A stretch of 64,000 nucleotides of DNA from UBA11986 sp031402435 (GTDB lineage Bacteria; Bacteroidota; Ignavibacteria; UBA10030; UBA6906), in contig JANNSJ010000047.1 in NCBI GenBank assembly GCA_031402435.1, positions 1 through 64,000 of the forward strand, written 5' to 3'. A program made the position numbers and the translations under genes. Positions 55,463-63,850 of the stretch are shown here, in pieces. The notes below the pieces were generated by a model. It had not been told where the DNA came from, did no database searches, and was given only the letters and a program-made list of their open reading frames with translations. How positions within the stretch are numbered: the first letter of the stretch is position 1; every line of letters begins with the position of its first letter.

Positions 55463-56878
55463 ATGCTCAAACTCATCATCGAAAAAGAACTCCGTGACAC
55501 TATCGGTTCAACCAAGTTCGCCGTCACGTTCGGAGTCTGTTCGTTCCTCATCCTGATTGCGTTCTACGTCGGGGCGAGGAACTACCAGGTGGACTGCGCC
55601 AGCTACGAAGCAGCAAAGTCCGAAAACCTCCGCCAGCTTGAAGGCGTCACGGACTGGATTTCCGTCAGGGACCACCGCGTGTTCCTCCCTCCGCAACCGC
55701 TTGCCGTTCTTGTCTCCGGTATCTCTAATGATATCGGAAGAACGACGCCAATCCAGGGACGCGGCGAGCCATCATCAAGCGATAGCAGGTATGGTGACGA
55801 TCCGGTGTTTGCAGTGTTCCGGTTCCTCGATCTGGAGTTCCTGTTCGGCATCGTCCTCTCCCTCTTTGCCATCGTCTTTGCGTACGACGCTGTGAATGGA
55901 GAAAAGGAACGGGGAATGCTGCGCCTTACGTTTGCGAATGCGCTCCCACGCGACACTTACATCCTCGGAAAACTGATCGGCTCATTTCTCGCTCTTGCTG
56001 TTCCACTCCTGATTCCTCTGCTGCTTGGCAGCGCGTTGCTTCCCATCCTCGGCGTGAGTTTGTCAAAAAGCGAATGGGCGCAACTTGCGTTCATCGTCGG
56101 GGCGGGGATACTGTACTTCAGCACATTCCTCGCCCTCTCGGTGTTCATCTCCGCTCTCACCGAACGCTCATCCAGTTCATTCCTGATGCTGCTTGTAGTC
56201 TGGATACTTGCCGTGTTGATTATGCCCCGTGCCTCCGTGTTGCTTGCCGGACGCGCAGTCGATGTCCCAACCATTGACGAAATCGGAACGCAAAAATCCC
56301 GCCTCGCCCATCAACTCTGGACGGAAGACAGAACAAAAATGTCAAGCTTCAAACCAACATCCAACAATGACATGTCCCTGATGATCTCGGAGTTCAACAA
56401 GTTCATGACACAACTTGGAGATGACCGTGACAAAAAAATGCGCGAGCTGAGCGACCGCTTGAATGAAGAGCGTGCCAATGCTCAACGCCGACAGCAAAAA
56501 CTTGCATTCGGCCTCAGCCGCACTTCTCCTGCCGCAGTGTTCTCGCTGGCTGCCACAACACTCGCCGGTACATCGCTGGATTTGCAGGATCGGTACCACA
56601 ACGCAACGGTCTCATACCAGGATGTGTTCGGGAAGTTCATGTTCCAGAAGACCGGCATGAAACTCGGCGGACGGATGATTGCTTTCAAGACCACAACGGA
56701 CCACGGCGAGAAACCCAAGCCCATCGACCCACAGGAGCTTCCTACGTTCGAGTATTCTCCGGCTTCGCTGTCTGATGTTCTGCCCGGCGCGTTGATGGAC
56801 CTTGGCTTGTTGGCGTTGTTTAATCTCGTGTTCTTCGCAGGGGCGTTCGTGGCGTTCCTGAGGTATGACCTTAGATAA
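55463..56878 (+). CDS. ABC-2 transporter permease, first paralogue
   Basis: 471 residues from ATG 55463 (AAGGA before it). Starts MLKLIIEKELRDTIGSTKFAVTFGV, then one membrane helix, a long periplasmic loop (about 40-120), four central helices (FGIVLSLFAIVFAYDAVNGEKERGMLRLTFANALPR...), a second soluble stretch rich in Glu/Arg/Gln and a last helix before FLRYDLR. VNGEKERGMLR is the ABC-2 membrane signature. The architecture is like DUF3526-type ABC permeases. About a third identical by eye to the second paralogue (57087). Confidence 0.9.
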   Translation: MLKLIIEKELRDTIGSTKFAVTFGVCSFLILIAFYVGARNYQVDCASYEAAKSENLRQLEGVTDWISVRDHRVFLPPQPLAVLVSGISNDIGRTTPIQGRGEPSSSDSRYGDDPVFAVFRFLDLEFLFGIVLSLFAIVFAYDAVNGEKERGMLRLTFANALPRDTYILGKLIGSFLALAVPLLIPLLLGSALLPILGVSLSKSEWAQLAFIVGAGILYFSTFLALSVFISALTERSSSSFLMLLVVWILAVLIMPRASVLLAGRAVDVPTIDEIGTQKSRLAHQLWTEDRTKMSSFKPTSNNDMSLMISEFNKFMTQLGDDRDKKMRELSDRLNEERANAQRRQQKLAFGLSRTSPAAVFSLAATTLAGTSLDLQDRYHNATVSYQDVFGKFMFQKTGMKLGGRMIAFKTTTDHGEKPKPIDPQELPTFEYSPASLSDVLPGALMDLGLLALFNLVFFAGAFVAFLRYDLR

Positions 56879-56879
56879 A

Positions 56880-57069
56880 GATAACCACAGAGGCACGGAG
56901 ACACAGAGAAAATATATGAAGATCAAAAAAAAGATGTAGGACAGACATTCTTGTCTGTCCGAATTGCTCACGTGGCCTATGCGGTCAGACAGGAATGTCT
57001 GACCTACAAAAACTCATGTTCAACAAAAAATAATAATCTTTACTCTGTGCCTTTGTGTCTCTGTGGTTA
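56880..57069. repeat. Dispersed repeat, family C (TAACCACAGAG ends), with a family B element nested inside
   Basis: Left end TAACCACAGAGGCACGGAG and right end TGTCTCTGTGGTTA are inverted copies; the middle has an A-rich part and a family B element (56936-57007). It ends about four bases before the ribosome site of the second permease gene (AAGGAG). Confidence 0.75.
56936..57007. repeat. Dispersed palindromic repeat, family B, copy 2 (nested)
   Basis: GTAGGACAGACATTC ... GAATGTCTGACCTAC, same ends as the copy at 13873-13946. It lies in the loop of the surrounding family C repeat, so it arrived later than that repeat. Confidence 0.8.
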
Positions 57070-57086
57070 ATTTTTAAGGAGAATTC

Positions 57087-58556
57087 ATGCTCAGCAGCAT
57101 CATCATCCGTAAAGAACTCAAATCCATCCTTCTCAGCCCGAAGTTTCCCGCAACGTTCGGGGTGTGCTCGATACTGCTGTTGCTCAGCGTGTACATCGGG
57201 ATCAGAGAGTACAAGGCAGCGGCTGCGCAAACAGGAAGCGCACGGCAGCTTGTTGAGCAGGAGCAACGCGAAGCCACATCATGGGGAGGCGTGGAGAACC
57301 GCGTCTTCCGCGAGCCCGACCCGATGCAGGTGTTCGTCGCCGGATTGCAAAACAACATCGGCCGGCTCTCCGACGTAAGTCCCATGGAAGCCGTGAAGCT
57401 CACGCACAGCGTCTACTCGGACGATCCGATCTTTGCTGTCTTCCGGTTCATCGACTTTGCGTTCATTGTGCAGGTGGTGCTCTCGCTATTCGCCGTGCTC
57501 TTTACTTATGATGCAGTCAACGGCGAGCGGGAGAGCGGCACACTCGCGCTCACATTCTCCAACGCAGTCCCCCGCGCACGCTACCTCGGCGGCAAGGTTA
57601 TCGGGGCGTGGCTCGGACTCGTTCTGCCCGTCACCATCCCCGTACTGTTGAGCGTCCTCATCGTGATGCTCACCGGCGTGCCGTTCCTGCGCGAACACTG
57701 GATCCGGTTTGCAACGCTCATGGGAATCTCACTCCTCTACTTCACGTTCTTCGCCATGCTCGGCGTGTTGATCTCGGCGCTCACGAAGCGGTCGAGCGTT
57801 TCATTCCTCCTCTCGCTCGTGGTGTGGATTGCGCTTGTGCTGATTGTGCCGCGTGCCGGAGTGATGGCAGCGGGACAAATCGTACGCGTGCCGACCGTTG
57901 CCGAACTGGATGGACAGATCGCCGCGTACTCCAAAGAGCGCATGGCGCAACTCATGGAGCAGATGGAGAAGCGATGGCAGACTCGCAACGCAGCCATGCA
58001 AGGCATGAGCAACGAAGAGCGCACCGCCTACCGCGAACAGCACGAGTGGGGCTGGCTTGAAGAAGAGGACAACGCACGCAAGGAGATGCAGAAGGAGATC
58101 GACAGGCAAACGGCGAAGTACATGGAGGATATGCGGAACCGGAAACAGGAACAGGTGCGGCTGGGACTTGCACTGTCGCGCTTCTCACCCGCCTCGGCGT
58201 TTCAACTTGCGGCCATGCAGCTTGCCGGCACGGATGTGAACCTGAAGACCCGCTACGAAGACGCCATGCAAACATACCGCCAGAGCTTCAACGCGTACAG
58301 GGAGAAGAAACAACAGGAGTCCGGCAACACGGGAGGCATACGCATTACCGTGGATAGCAACTCGGGCATTTCGTTCCAGACGCCGCGTGAGGCCGGAACG
58401 CTCGACCTGAGCGACATGCCGCGGTTCGAAGCGCCGAAGATTCAATTGCCGGAGTATATTGCCCCGGCGTTCATTGATATTGGACTGCTGGTTATTGTTG
58501 GGATGATGGTGTTTGCGGGAGCGTTCGCAGCGTTTCTGAGGTATGATGTGAGGTGA
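57087..58556 (+). CDS. ABC-2 transporter permease, second paralogue
   Basis: 489 residues with AAGGAG before ATG. Same layout as the preceding permease: MLSSIIIRKELKSILLSPKFPATFGV, long periplasmic loop, VNGERESGTLALTFSNAVPRARYLGGK, a Gln/Glu/Met-rich soluble segment of about 130 residues (ERMAQLMEQMEKRWQTRN...), and a final helix before FLRYDVR. The pair is likely a heterodimer working with the ATPase at 54591. Conserved VNGE(K/R)E(R/S)G loop in both. Substrate unknown. Confidence 0.9.
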   Translation: MLSSIIIRKELKSILLSPKFPATFGVCSILLLLSVYIGIREYKAAAAQTGSARQLVEQEQREATSWGGVENRVFREPDPMQVFVAGLQNNIGRLSDVSPMEAVKLTHSVYSDDPIFAVFRFIDFAFIVQVVLSLFAVLFTYDAVNGERESGTLALTFSNAVPRARYLGGKVIGAWLGLVLPVTIPVLLSVLIVMLTGVPFLREHWIRFATLMGISLLYFTFFAMLGVLISALTKRSSVSFLLSLVVWIALVLIVPRAGVMAAGQIVRVPTVAELDGQIAAYSKERMAQLMEQMEKRWQTRNAAMQGMSNEERTAYREQHEWGWLEEEDNARKEMQKEIDRQTAKYMEDMRNRKQEQVRLGLALSRFSPASAFQLAAMQLAGTDVNLKTRYEDAMQTYRQSFNAYREKKQQESGNTGGIRITVDSNSGISFQTPREAGTLDLSDMPRFEAPKIQLPEYIAPAFIDIGLLVIVGMMVFAGAFAAFLRYDVR

Positions 58557-58573
58557 ACTATTGGAAAGAGGAA

Positions 58574-59359
58574 TCAGATCAATTCGACAGGAATTCTCCC
58601 GGCAAGAGGTGCGAGATCCGTTAGACCAAGGGGGACAAAACCCATCGGTTTCTTACGGAGCATAGTTGGTGAGATGTAATCATTAAAAAGGACGCAGGGA
58701 ACGTGTACTGTTGTCTGTAACCCAACGTGCCGAGTGAATGATGCGACAGCCGTGGCAACAGATTTGTGAGCATCATCGATGTTGTACTCACTGTTCTTGC
58801 ATTGAACGGAAACAATAGGCTTGTGTGGTACTGACCCAATTGGCAACAGCCACAAGATATCAAATCCACCATCCTTCTCGCGACCATATAGCACTGTGGC
58901 ATCAAATCCCAGTGTCTTTAAGTGTCTATTGAATGCAGCTCGGGTCTTCTTTGTGTCGCGTGGATGTCCAACACGGTGGATCGCTCCGGTGGTGCGATGA
59001 TCTAGCCTTAGCGCAACTGTGCATTCGAAATCATGTGCCCGCTTTCCAATCGTGCGGATTCCTCGCATGTCATTTACAAACGATAAGAATTCAGGATCAG
59101 CTGCGGTAAATCTTCCTGTCTCCGGCAAATACTCAAATGGAAACCTTGCACCTTTCCCCCTGAAGTGTTCCTCCAACTTCACAACAGCGCAACGAATAGC
59201 ATCCTCTGGACCAACCGCTTTGAGATCCCTTATCAAATTCTCCAAGAGTGGGGAGTCCCTGTCATTTACTCGGAAGTCTTCGTCGGTTATCACCCTAGAC
59301 GGAGTGGCAGTTAATTCCTCGGCAATCACCTCGAAAAACTCAAAGAGCGCGGTTGGCAT
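58574..59359 (-). CDS. PD-(D/E)XK (Mrr-like) restriction endonuclease-like protein
   Basis: 261 residues from ATG 59359 (the frame also opens at a TTG just before). Nuclease core GFDATVLYGREKDGGFDILWLLPIG ... PIVSVQCKNSEY: Asp167, then Gln186-Cys-Lys188 as the QxK form of the motif, as in Mrr-type endonucleases. The N-terminal 100 residues match no family I know. Its ATG overlaps the ParB-like gene's stop (TGATG), so it belongs to the methyltransferase operon. Convergent with the second permease, 17 nt apart. DNA cleavage is inferred from the motif. Confidence 0.75.
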   Translation of the reverse strand: MPTALFEFFEVIAEELTATPSRVITDEDFRVNDRDSPLLENLIRDLKAVGPEDAIRCAVVKLEEHFRGKGARFPFEYLPETGRFTAADPEFLSFVNDMRGIRTIGKRAHDFECTVALRLDHRTTGAIHRVGHPRDTKKTRAAFNRHLKTLGFDATVLYGREKDGGFDILWLLPIGSVPHKPIVSVQCKNSEYNIDDAHKSVATAVASFTRHVGLQTTVHVPCVLFNDYISPTMLRKKPMGFVPLGLTDLAPLAGRIPVELI

Positions 59360-60393
59360 CAATGAGCCTTTTTAAGGAATTTCTTCACGGCAGTATGAAA
59401 TCTCTTGAATGCTTCAACCAAACGCGTGCTATCTTCATTTTTACTTCCCTTAAGAAGTTTAGGAAGTAACAGTCCAAGGTTTTTTGTCATCTTCGACAAA
59501 CGATCTATGCTCTCCTCGCGTGAGTCAACGTAAATCTCCGCCTCTTCCAGTGTTCGGCCCGAACGCAATGCAGCAACGGCCTTCTCAGAGCCAAGTACTT
59601 TCCCTAAAATGGAAAGGTCTCGCGTTTCGTTGACGATTCGCTTGGATGAGTCTCGACCGCCGTCCTTCATCCTCGGACCGTAAATATCCTGTAAAAGTAA
59701 GTTAAAGTTCTTCTTGTCGTAGCTTTGCACTTCCAATGTCTTCGAATCAACTTCAAGCTGGAGAAACTTCTTGATGCCAGTGCGTCCCACAGCCTCTGCA
59801 AGCATCCAAAAGTCCGCTCCTGCAGGGAGGTCCACTTCGGCTTGTTGGAGCAATCTGTATGGAATAAGAAAACGTTTAGCATCTCCCTTTTTTAGTTGGG
59901 TTTCCTTAAAAACACGATCTAGCCCTCCCGGTTCTTTGCTCTCGTGTTCAAGGAAAAGGGCTTTGCTTAGAGCAGGCCATTCACGAAAGCCTAATAGGTG
60001 CCGGACACCGAGATAAACTCGCATCTCACTCTTCTGTTGCTCATCTGGCTTGTCTGGGAAAACGAGCATAGGAATTTTTTTCAAGTCCTCCGTCTTTCCT
60101 TCATACTTTTCAGGGTGTGCTAAGATTTCCCGAATAGCAGCCAGACGGCGATTGCCTTCCACAACTATGAATCGCTTGCCCGCCCGTTTCACGACAAGCG
60201 GTTCATAGTCAATGAATCCATTCTTCAAAAGCGAATCCACGAGCTCCGTGGCGAAGTAAGGAGCCTCAAGTAGCGCCTTTTGAATCTCTTCTTGGCCACG
60301 GTTCTCCATGAGACCTCCGAACCGAGGATTGCTTGCATCAAAATCTAGCTTGTCTGGAGAGTCGTAATCAAGCTTTGTTTCATTTTTCGCCAT
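59359..60393 (-). CDS. ParB/sulfiredoxin-fold domain protein in a methyltransferase operon
   Basis: 344 residues. ParB N-terminal fold: LDFDASNPRFGG, FIDYEPLVVKRAGKRFIVVEGNRRLAAIREI (residues about 60-90) with the GxRRLxA motif that in ParB relatives binds nucleotide or DNA. Downstream there is a helical domain of about 150 residues, then a charged coiled tail. No parA, no centromere-like sites and no HTH of the standard ParB are visible, so not plasmid partition. Sandwiched between a C5 methyltransferase (6-nt gap) and a nuclease (1-nt overlap), it is most likely a regulator or sensor in this system. Confidence 0.8.
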   Translation of the reverse strand: MAKNETKLDYDSPDKLDFDASNPRFGGLMENRGQEEIQKALLEAPYFATELVDSLLKNGFIDYEPLVVKRAGKRFIVVEGNRRLAAIREILAHPEKYEGKTEDLKKIPMLVFPDKPDEQQKSEMRVYLGVRHLLGFREWPALSKALFLEHESKEPGGLDRVFKETQLKKGDAKRFLIPYRLLQQAEVDLPAGADFWMLAEAVGRTGIKKFLQLEVDSKTLEVQSYDKKNFNLLLQDIYGPRMKDGGRDSSKRIVNETRDLSILGKVLGSEKAVAALRSGRTLEEAEIYVDSREESIDRLSKMTKNLGLLLPKLLKGSKNEDSTRLVEAFKRFHTAVKKFLKKAH

Positions 60394-60399
60394 ATGAGT

Positions 60400-61335
60400 T
60401 CACCATAAGGTGTTTAACTTTTGAACAACTGCTTTAAACATCGGCGGGGGTACTGCATTCCCAATCATCTGAAACCTATCACGGACTGTTCCTCTATTCC
60501 ATTTGAACTTGCGTGGAAAACCTTGAAGTACAGCGCACTCTCTATAAGCCAGCCTTCGGGCAGGTCCTTTATGAGTGAAAACCCATTTGTCAGTATGAAT
60601 CCGTTTCAACGGTGGACTCATAGGATGAAGCGGTACATGACGCCAATGACCCACAATGCATGGACTTGTTTCCTCCCAATCGTGGCGTCGCCTTCTTGAA
60701 AGATAATACCAATGAAATGGCTCATCATTGAACTCGCCTGCGGGCCATTCAGGCATTCCATCGAGCACATCACGTTGAGTGACATATTTGCGACGGGTGT
60801 TTTCACCAAACTGAGGAGAAGGAAACTCGTAGTTGAAATCCAAGTCTGATCGAATTCCAACCATAAAGACACGCCTCCGGGTTTGTGCAACTCCATGGTC
60901 TTGCGCATTGATGACCTGCCATTTCACACGGTAACCTGCCAACCTATATCTGTGAAGCTGATTGTTCAGTAGTTCTCTGTTCTCGCCAAACGCCATCCCG
61001 TTCACATTCTCAACTACGAATGCCTTTGGATTGAGGATACGCAGAACACGATCATACTGCTGATATAAAAAGTTGATGGAGTCATCGGAATCTCGCCGTC
61101 CTCCTTGCGTAAATCCTTGGCAAGGATAACAACCAACGAGAAAATCCGCACTCGGAAACCGGTTAAAGTCCGCGATGTCACCGCACTCAATGACTGAACC
61201 AATGTTGTCTCCGTAAGTCTCACATGCGACTTTGGAGACATCGTTAGCCCACACAATGTTGTAGCCCAGCGTCTTCAAAGCAAAATCAGACCCACCGCAC
61301 CCACTGAACAGCGATATTGTTCGGATCTGTTTCAT
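60400..61335 (-). CDS. DNA (cytosine-5-)-methyltransferase
   Basis: 311 residues. All main motifs of C5 methyltransferases are present: motif I LFSGCGGSDFAL, motif IV catalytic Cys72 in GCYPCQGFTQGG, motif VI ENVNG, motif VIII QTRRRVF, IX REC/ALQGFP and X GNAVPPP. The target recognition region between VIII and IX is short, so the site it reads cannot be predicted. First gene of the operon with a ParB-like and a nuclease gene. Methylation of host DNA is the expected role. Confidence 0.92.
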   Translation of the reverse strand: MKQIRTISLFSGCGGSDFALKTLGYNIVWANDVSKVACETYGDNIGSVIECGDIADFNRFPSADFLVGCYPCQGFTQGGRRDSDDSINFLYQQYDRVLRILNPKAFVVENVNGMAFGENRELLNNQLHRYRLAGYRVKWQVINAQDHGVAQTRRRVFMVGIRSDLDFNYEFPSPQFGENTRRKYVTQRDVLDGMPEWPAGEFNDEPFHWYYLSRRRRHDWEETSPCIVGHWRHVPLHPMSPPLKRIHTDKWVFTHKGPARRLAYRECAVLQGFPRKFKWNRGTVRDRFQMIGNAVPPPMFKAVVQKLNTLW

Positions 61336-61504
61336 CAGTACTCAACTTTAAGAAATTGCCGCGGAAAGATTCGTTCAGAATTTGAATAAAAGACGTGACT
61401 GAAATCTGCAGTCATCAAGAGGTCTCAGATAGCATTGGGATTCAAGCGCCTCGTCCCCTCGCAAGAAGTTACAGAAACCCAGCTACAATCGCAACATCCC
61501 GATT

Positions 61505-61940
61505 TCATCCTTCCCCTTCCACCATCTCTTTCAGAGTCTCAAGGTATCTCTTGCCAACGGGCTTGCCAAACCGCATGATGAAGGCCAGTTTGCGTTAGGC
61601 CCATAAAAACTAACCGCAGAGATCACAGAGAGCGCAGAGAAAAGATATAATGAAAGTGGCTTTTTACTCTGCGACCTCCGCGTGCTCTGCGGTTTTGTTC
61701 GTTCGCTCTGATCACCAGCGGGTGTGGCGGTTCACACGTGACATACTCGGCACGGAACTCCTGCGCCTTCCCGCTCATCACGTACGTAATCGCATACACG
61801 AAACCCTGTCCGCGGTTCTGCGCACCCGCAGTCACCCATTGCACCTTGGGGTTCCATTGTTTCATCAGTTCGGGGTTCTCAACGAATGCCCACACCTTGT
61901 CCGGTGTGCGGTTAATAAGAATGCTGTCGCGAATGGTCAT
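61505..61940 (-). pseudogene. SRPBCC-family gene split by a dispersed repeat
   Basis: 5' part from ATG 61940 reads MTIRDSILINRTPDKVWAFV... ending near 61696 at ...LVIRANEQ (about 83 residues), typical of SRPBCC/polyketide cyclase proteins. Then a family C repeat (61611-61694) begins and the frame ends at 61623. Beyond the repeat, 61595-61505 in another frame reads KLAFIMRFGKPVGKRYLE TLKEMVEGEG and stops, as the C-terminal helix of an SRPBCC protein would. About 40-50 middle residues are missing. The gene is broken and unlikely to give a working protein. Confidence 0.75.
61611..61694. repeat. Dispersed repeat, family C, copy inside the SRPBCC gene
   Basis: TAACCGCAGAGATCACAGAG at the left, then an AT-rich middle and CTCTGCGACCTCCGCG...CTCTGCGGTT at the right. 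The left end is preceded by CCCATAAAAAC as in the copies near 62.4-62.6 kb. It interrupts an SRPBCC gene. Confidence 0.85.
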
Positions 61941-61981
61941 GGTGGAGTGTACGGGAAATGGAACCGGCATGCAACTATGTC

Positions 61982-62009
61982 TTACTTTCTCTTTGGAAGA
62001 GAAAGTAAC
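61982..62009. repeat. Hairpin, left boundary of a 410-base element
   Basis: TTACTTTCTCTT, a three-base loop, then AAGAGAAAGTAA plus C. It resembles the hairpin at 62361-62390, and the two lie about 410 bases apart. Confidence 0.6.
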
Positions 62010-62360
62010 AAAGAGAACTTTCCCGAAATCGAATCCCTGCGGCTAGGATAAATCTGTTCTGAGGTTCATGTGATTTCGGCATCATACCAAGGAGCAATGA
62101 GCGCCGAAATCACAAACATGGTTGGTCTTCCCACACACACAGCCATCGATTTCGGGAACCCTCTGGTTTGGGTGCGTTCAAAAACCAGAGCCACCCGAAA
62201 CCGATGGCCGTCTGCGGCAGGAGAACATTGCAAACCGTTGCGATTCCGTCGGCATGGAATGTCCGCTGGGAATAGTACATCCTTCCAAAGACGGAATCGC
62301 CAGCATCACCCACGATCTTTATCATCGGTGAGCGTTTCGGTTTCGGGAAGGCTTTCTTTG

Positions 62361-62390
62361 GTTACTTTCTTTGGCCTCAAAGAAAGTAAC
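62361..62390. repeat. Hairpin, right boundary of a 410-base element
   Basis: GTTACTTTCTTTG and its exact complement CAAAGAAAGTAAC around a four-base loop (13-bp perfect stem). Nearly the same sequence as the hairpin at 61982-62009. Confidence 0.65.
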
Positions 62391-62441
62391 GTCAGGCTTC
62401 TGGAGGGGCGACTTCGATTTTCGGAGCGCGATAAAAAATCC

Positions 62442-62509
62442 TAACCTCAGAGAACGCGGAGAACAATCATATTATTTTTCCTCTGCGACCTCAGCGTACT
62501 CTGCGGTTA
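62442..62509. repeat. Dispersed repeat, family C, tandem copy 1
   Basis: TAACCTCAGAGAACGCGGAG ... CTCTGCGACCTCAGCGTACTCTGCGGTTA. Followed by TTTACCCTCAGATTTATGATTTGAGATTTTGG, a tail shared with the next copy. Confidence 0.75.
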
Positions 62510-62559
62510 TATTTACCCTCAGATTTATGATTTGAGATTTTGGGGCCCGATAAAAACAC

Positions 62560-62635
62560 TAACCGCAGAGATCACAGAGAGCGCCGAGAAAAGATATATA
62601 TTTTTCCCTCTGCGTCCTCCGTGTACTCTGCGGTT
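62560..62635. repeat. Dispersed repeat, family C, tandem copy 2
   Basis: TAACCGCAGAGATCACAGAG ... TACTCTGCGGTT, then the tail TTTACATTGAGATTGATGGTTTGAGATTTGG, parallel to that of the copy at 62442. The two copies with their tails form a tandem pair of about 115 bases each. Confidence 0.75.
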
Positions 62636-62673
62636 CATTTACATTGAGATTGATGGTTTGAGATTTGGAATTC

Positions 62674-63603
62674 TTACTCCTGTGCATCCACTGCAACCTT
62701 TTGTCTCCACCAGTTCACGGCACTGTCGGTTGCTTCCTTCGAGACATCCACAAGCTCTATGATGGGGCCGAGCAGCATGGACTGTCCGGTGAGGAGCTTG
62801 GACTTCGTTTCGTTGTTCTTCGCATCCTCTCCATAATGGACGGCGGCAAGCTTCTGTTGCAGCGGCGAGTAGCGTGCCTTCTCGGACTTGAGTTGATCAT
62901 TCCATTGCTTCGGAAGTGCTTTCAGGAATTCATTCTCGGCGGCGATGTGTTTCTCCATCGCCTTGACTCTCAAAGCATGCGACAGTTTCGGATCGGGGAA
63001 ACGGCCTGCCTCACCACCATCCACGAGTGGAATCTTCTTTGCTTCCGCTCCCTCCCACTCGCCGATTTCCTGGTGCTTCTTGTCCCGTTGTTCGCGAAGC
63101 GCCACTTTCTTCTTTGTTATCTCCATGATGTTCTGGACATCGGCAGCGAGTTGCTGGTTCAGGTTTTGGTATTCCTCAAGAGCGGCATTTACTGCTGCTG
63201 GCTCGGGCGCAAGGGCTTTCGTGAATCCCATTTGCTTGTTCATCTCCATCGCATACTTTACCTTCTCTGCCGGACTCATGGAGGCGAGCTTCCGCTTCAC
63301 CTCTTCGGGATCGACTTTCTTCATCGCATCGACGGTGGGTTGGGCAAGCACCTTGCCGACCTTCGAGATTCTTTCCGTTATCTCATCGACCTTCTGTTCT
63401 GTCGGCTTGAAGAATTTCTCCGTGTTGCAGTTGAGCATTACGCCTTCGCCGGTACATTCGGCGCGGGCAAATGCAGCCTTCACATCCGCCGGTGGACCGG
63501 GGACTTTGTCATAGAGTTCGATGATATTCACTTTTACCATCTCCTGACTGTACGATGGAACGGAAAGGAGAAGGAAGAGCAAGAAAGAAACGATGCGTGT
63601 CAT
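62674..63603 (-). CDS. Exported hypothetical protein with helical coiled-coil regions
   Basis: 309 residues from ATG 63603, with CAGGAGA before it; the open frame continues upstream into a repeat and is not used. Signal peptide ends PSYS/QEMVK. The mature part is charged and helical: an N-terminal CTGEGVMLNC cysteine pair (about 50-58), SPAEKVKYAMEMNKQMG, then long coiled-coil-like stretches (LNQQLAADVQNIMEITKKKVALREQRDKKHQEIGEW) and a C-terminal helix. No family recognised. Confidence 0.75.
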   Translation of the reverse strand: MTRIVSFLLFLLLSVPSYSQEMVKVNIIELYDKVPGPPADVKAAFARAECTGEGVMLNCNTEKFFKPTEQKVDEITERISKVGKVLAQPTVDAMKKVDPEEVKRKLASMSPAEKVKYAMEMNKQMGFTKALAPEPAAVNAALEEYQNLNQQLAADVQNIMEITKKKVALREQRDKKHQEIGEWEGAEAKKIPLVDGGEAGRFPDPKLSHALRVKAMEKHIAAENEFLKALPKQWNDQLKSEKARYSPLQQKLAAVHYGEDAKNNETKSKLLTGQSMLLGPIIELVDVSKEATDSAVNWWRQKVAVDAQE

Positions 63604-63736
63604 TGGTAAATCTCCTGGGTTGTGTTGAATGGGAAACAAGATAACATTTGGGATGAAGAGTGGCAATATGCAGAAACGCCGTGAAGGGCGTCTGCCTCGT
63701 CCAAAACGATTTGATATGAGGCTGTCTAATAAGTCC

Positions 63737-63816
63737 GTAGTGGCGGGACATTGTCCCGCACGTTGGGCAAATTCCCTATTAAAAGCCCGTGCGGCGTCGG
63801 GGGGCGTCCCCACTAC
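63737..63816. repeat. Dispersed palindromic repeat, family D (GTAGTGG ends)
   Basis: GTAGTGG at the left and CCACTAC at the right, with CGGGACATTGTCCCG and GGGGGCGTCCCC inner palindromes. Only one copy in the window. Lies between two reverse-strand genes. Confidence 0.65.
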
Positions 63817-63850
63817 ACCATGAAGCAGACTTTTTGGACACCCTCACCAA

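Larger units (their letters stand above)
61941..62673. other. Repeat-rich noncoding stretch
   Basis: 733 bases without a supported gene. Contains two almost alike hairpins (61982-62009 and 62361-62390) bounding about 410 bases with several CGAAAT/ATTTCG motifs, then two family C repeats in tandem. Looks like accumulated repeats. Confidence 0.6.

Noticed and set aside
59359..60393. ParB-like gene as part of a plasmid partition system
   Set aside because: No parA neighbour and no centromere-like repeats; neighbours are a methyltransferase and a nuclease.
62674..63813. Upstream extension of the secreted hypothetical protein to 63813
   Set aside because: The extra 70 codons lie in a family D repeat; the ribosome site and signal peptide support ATG 63603.
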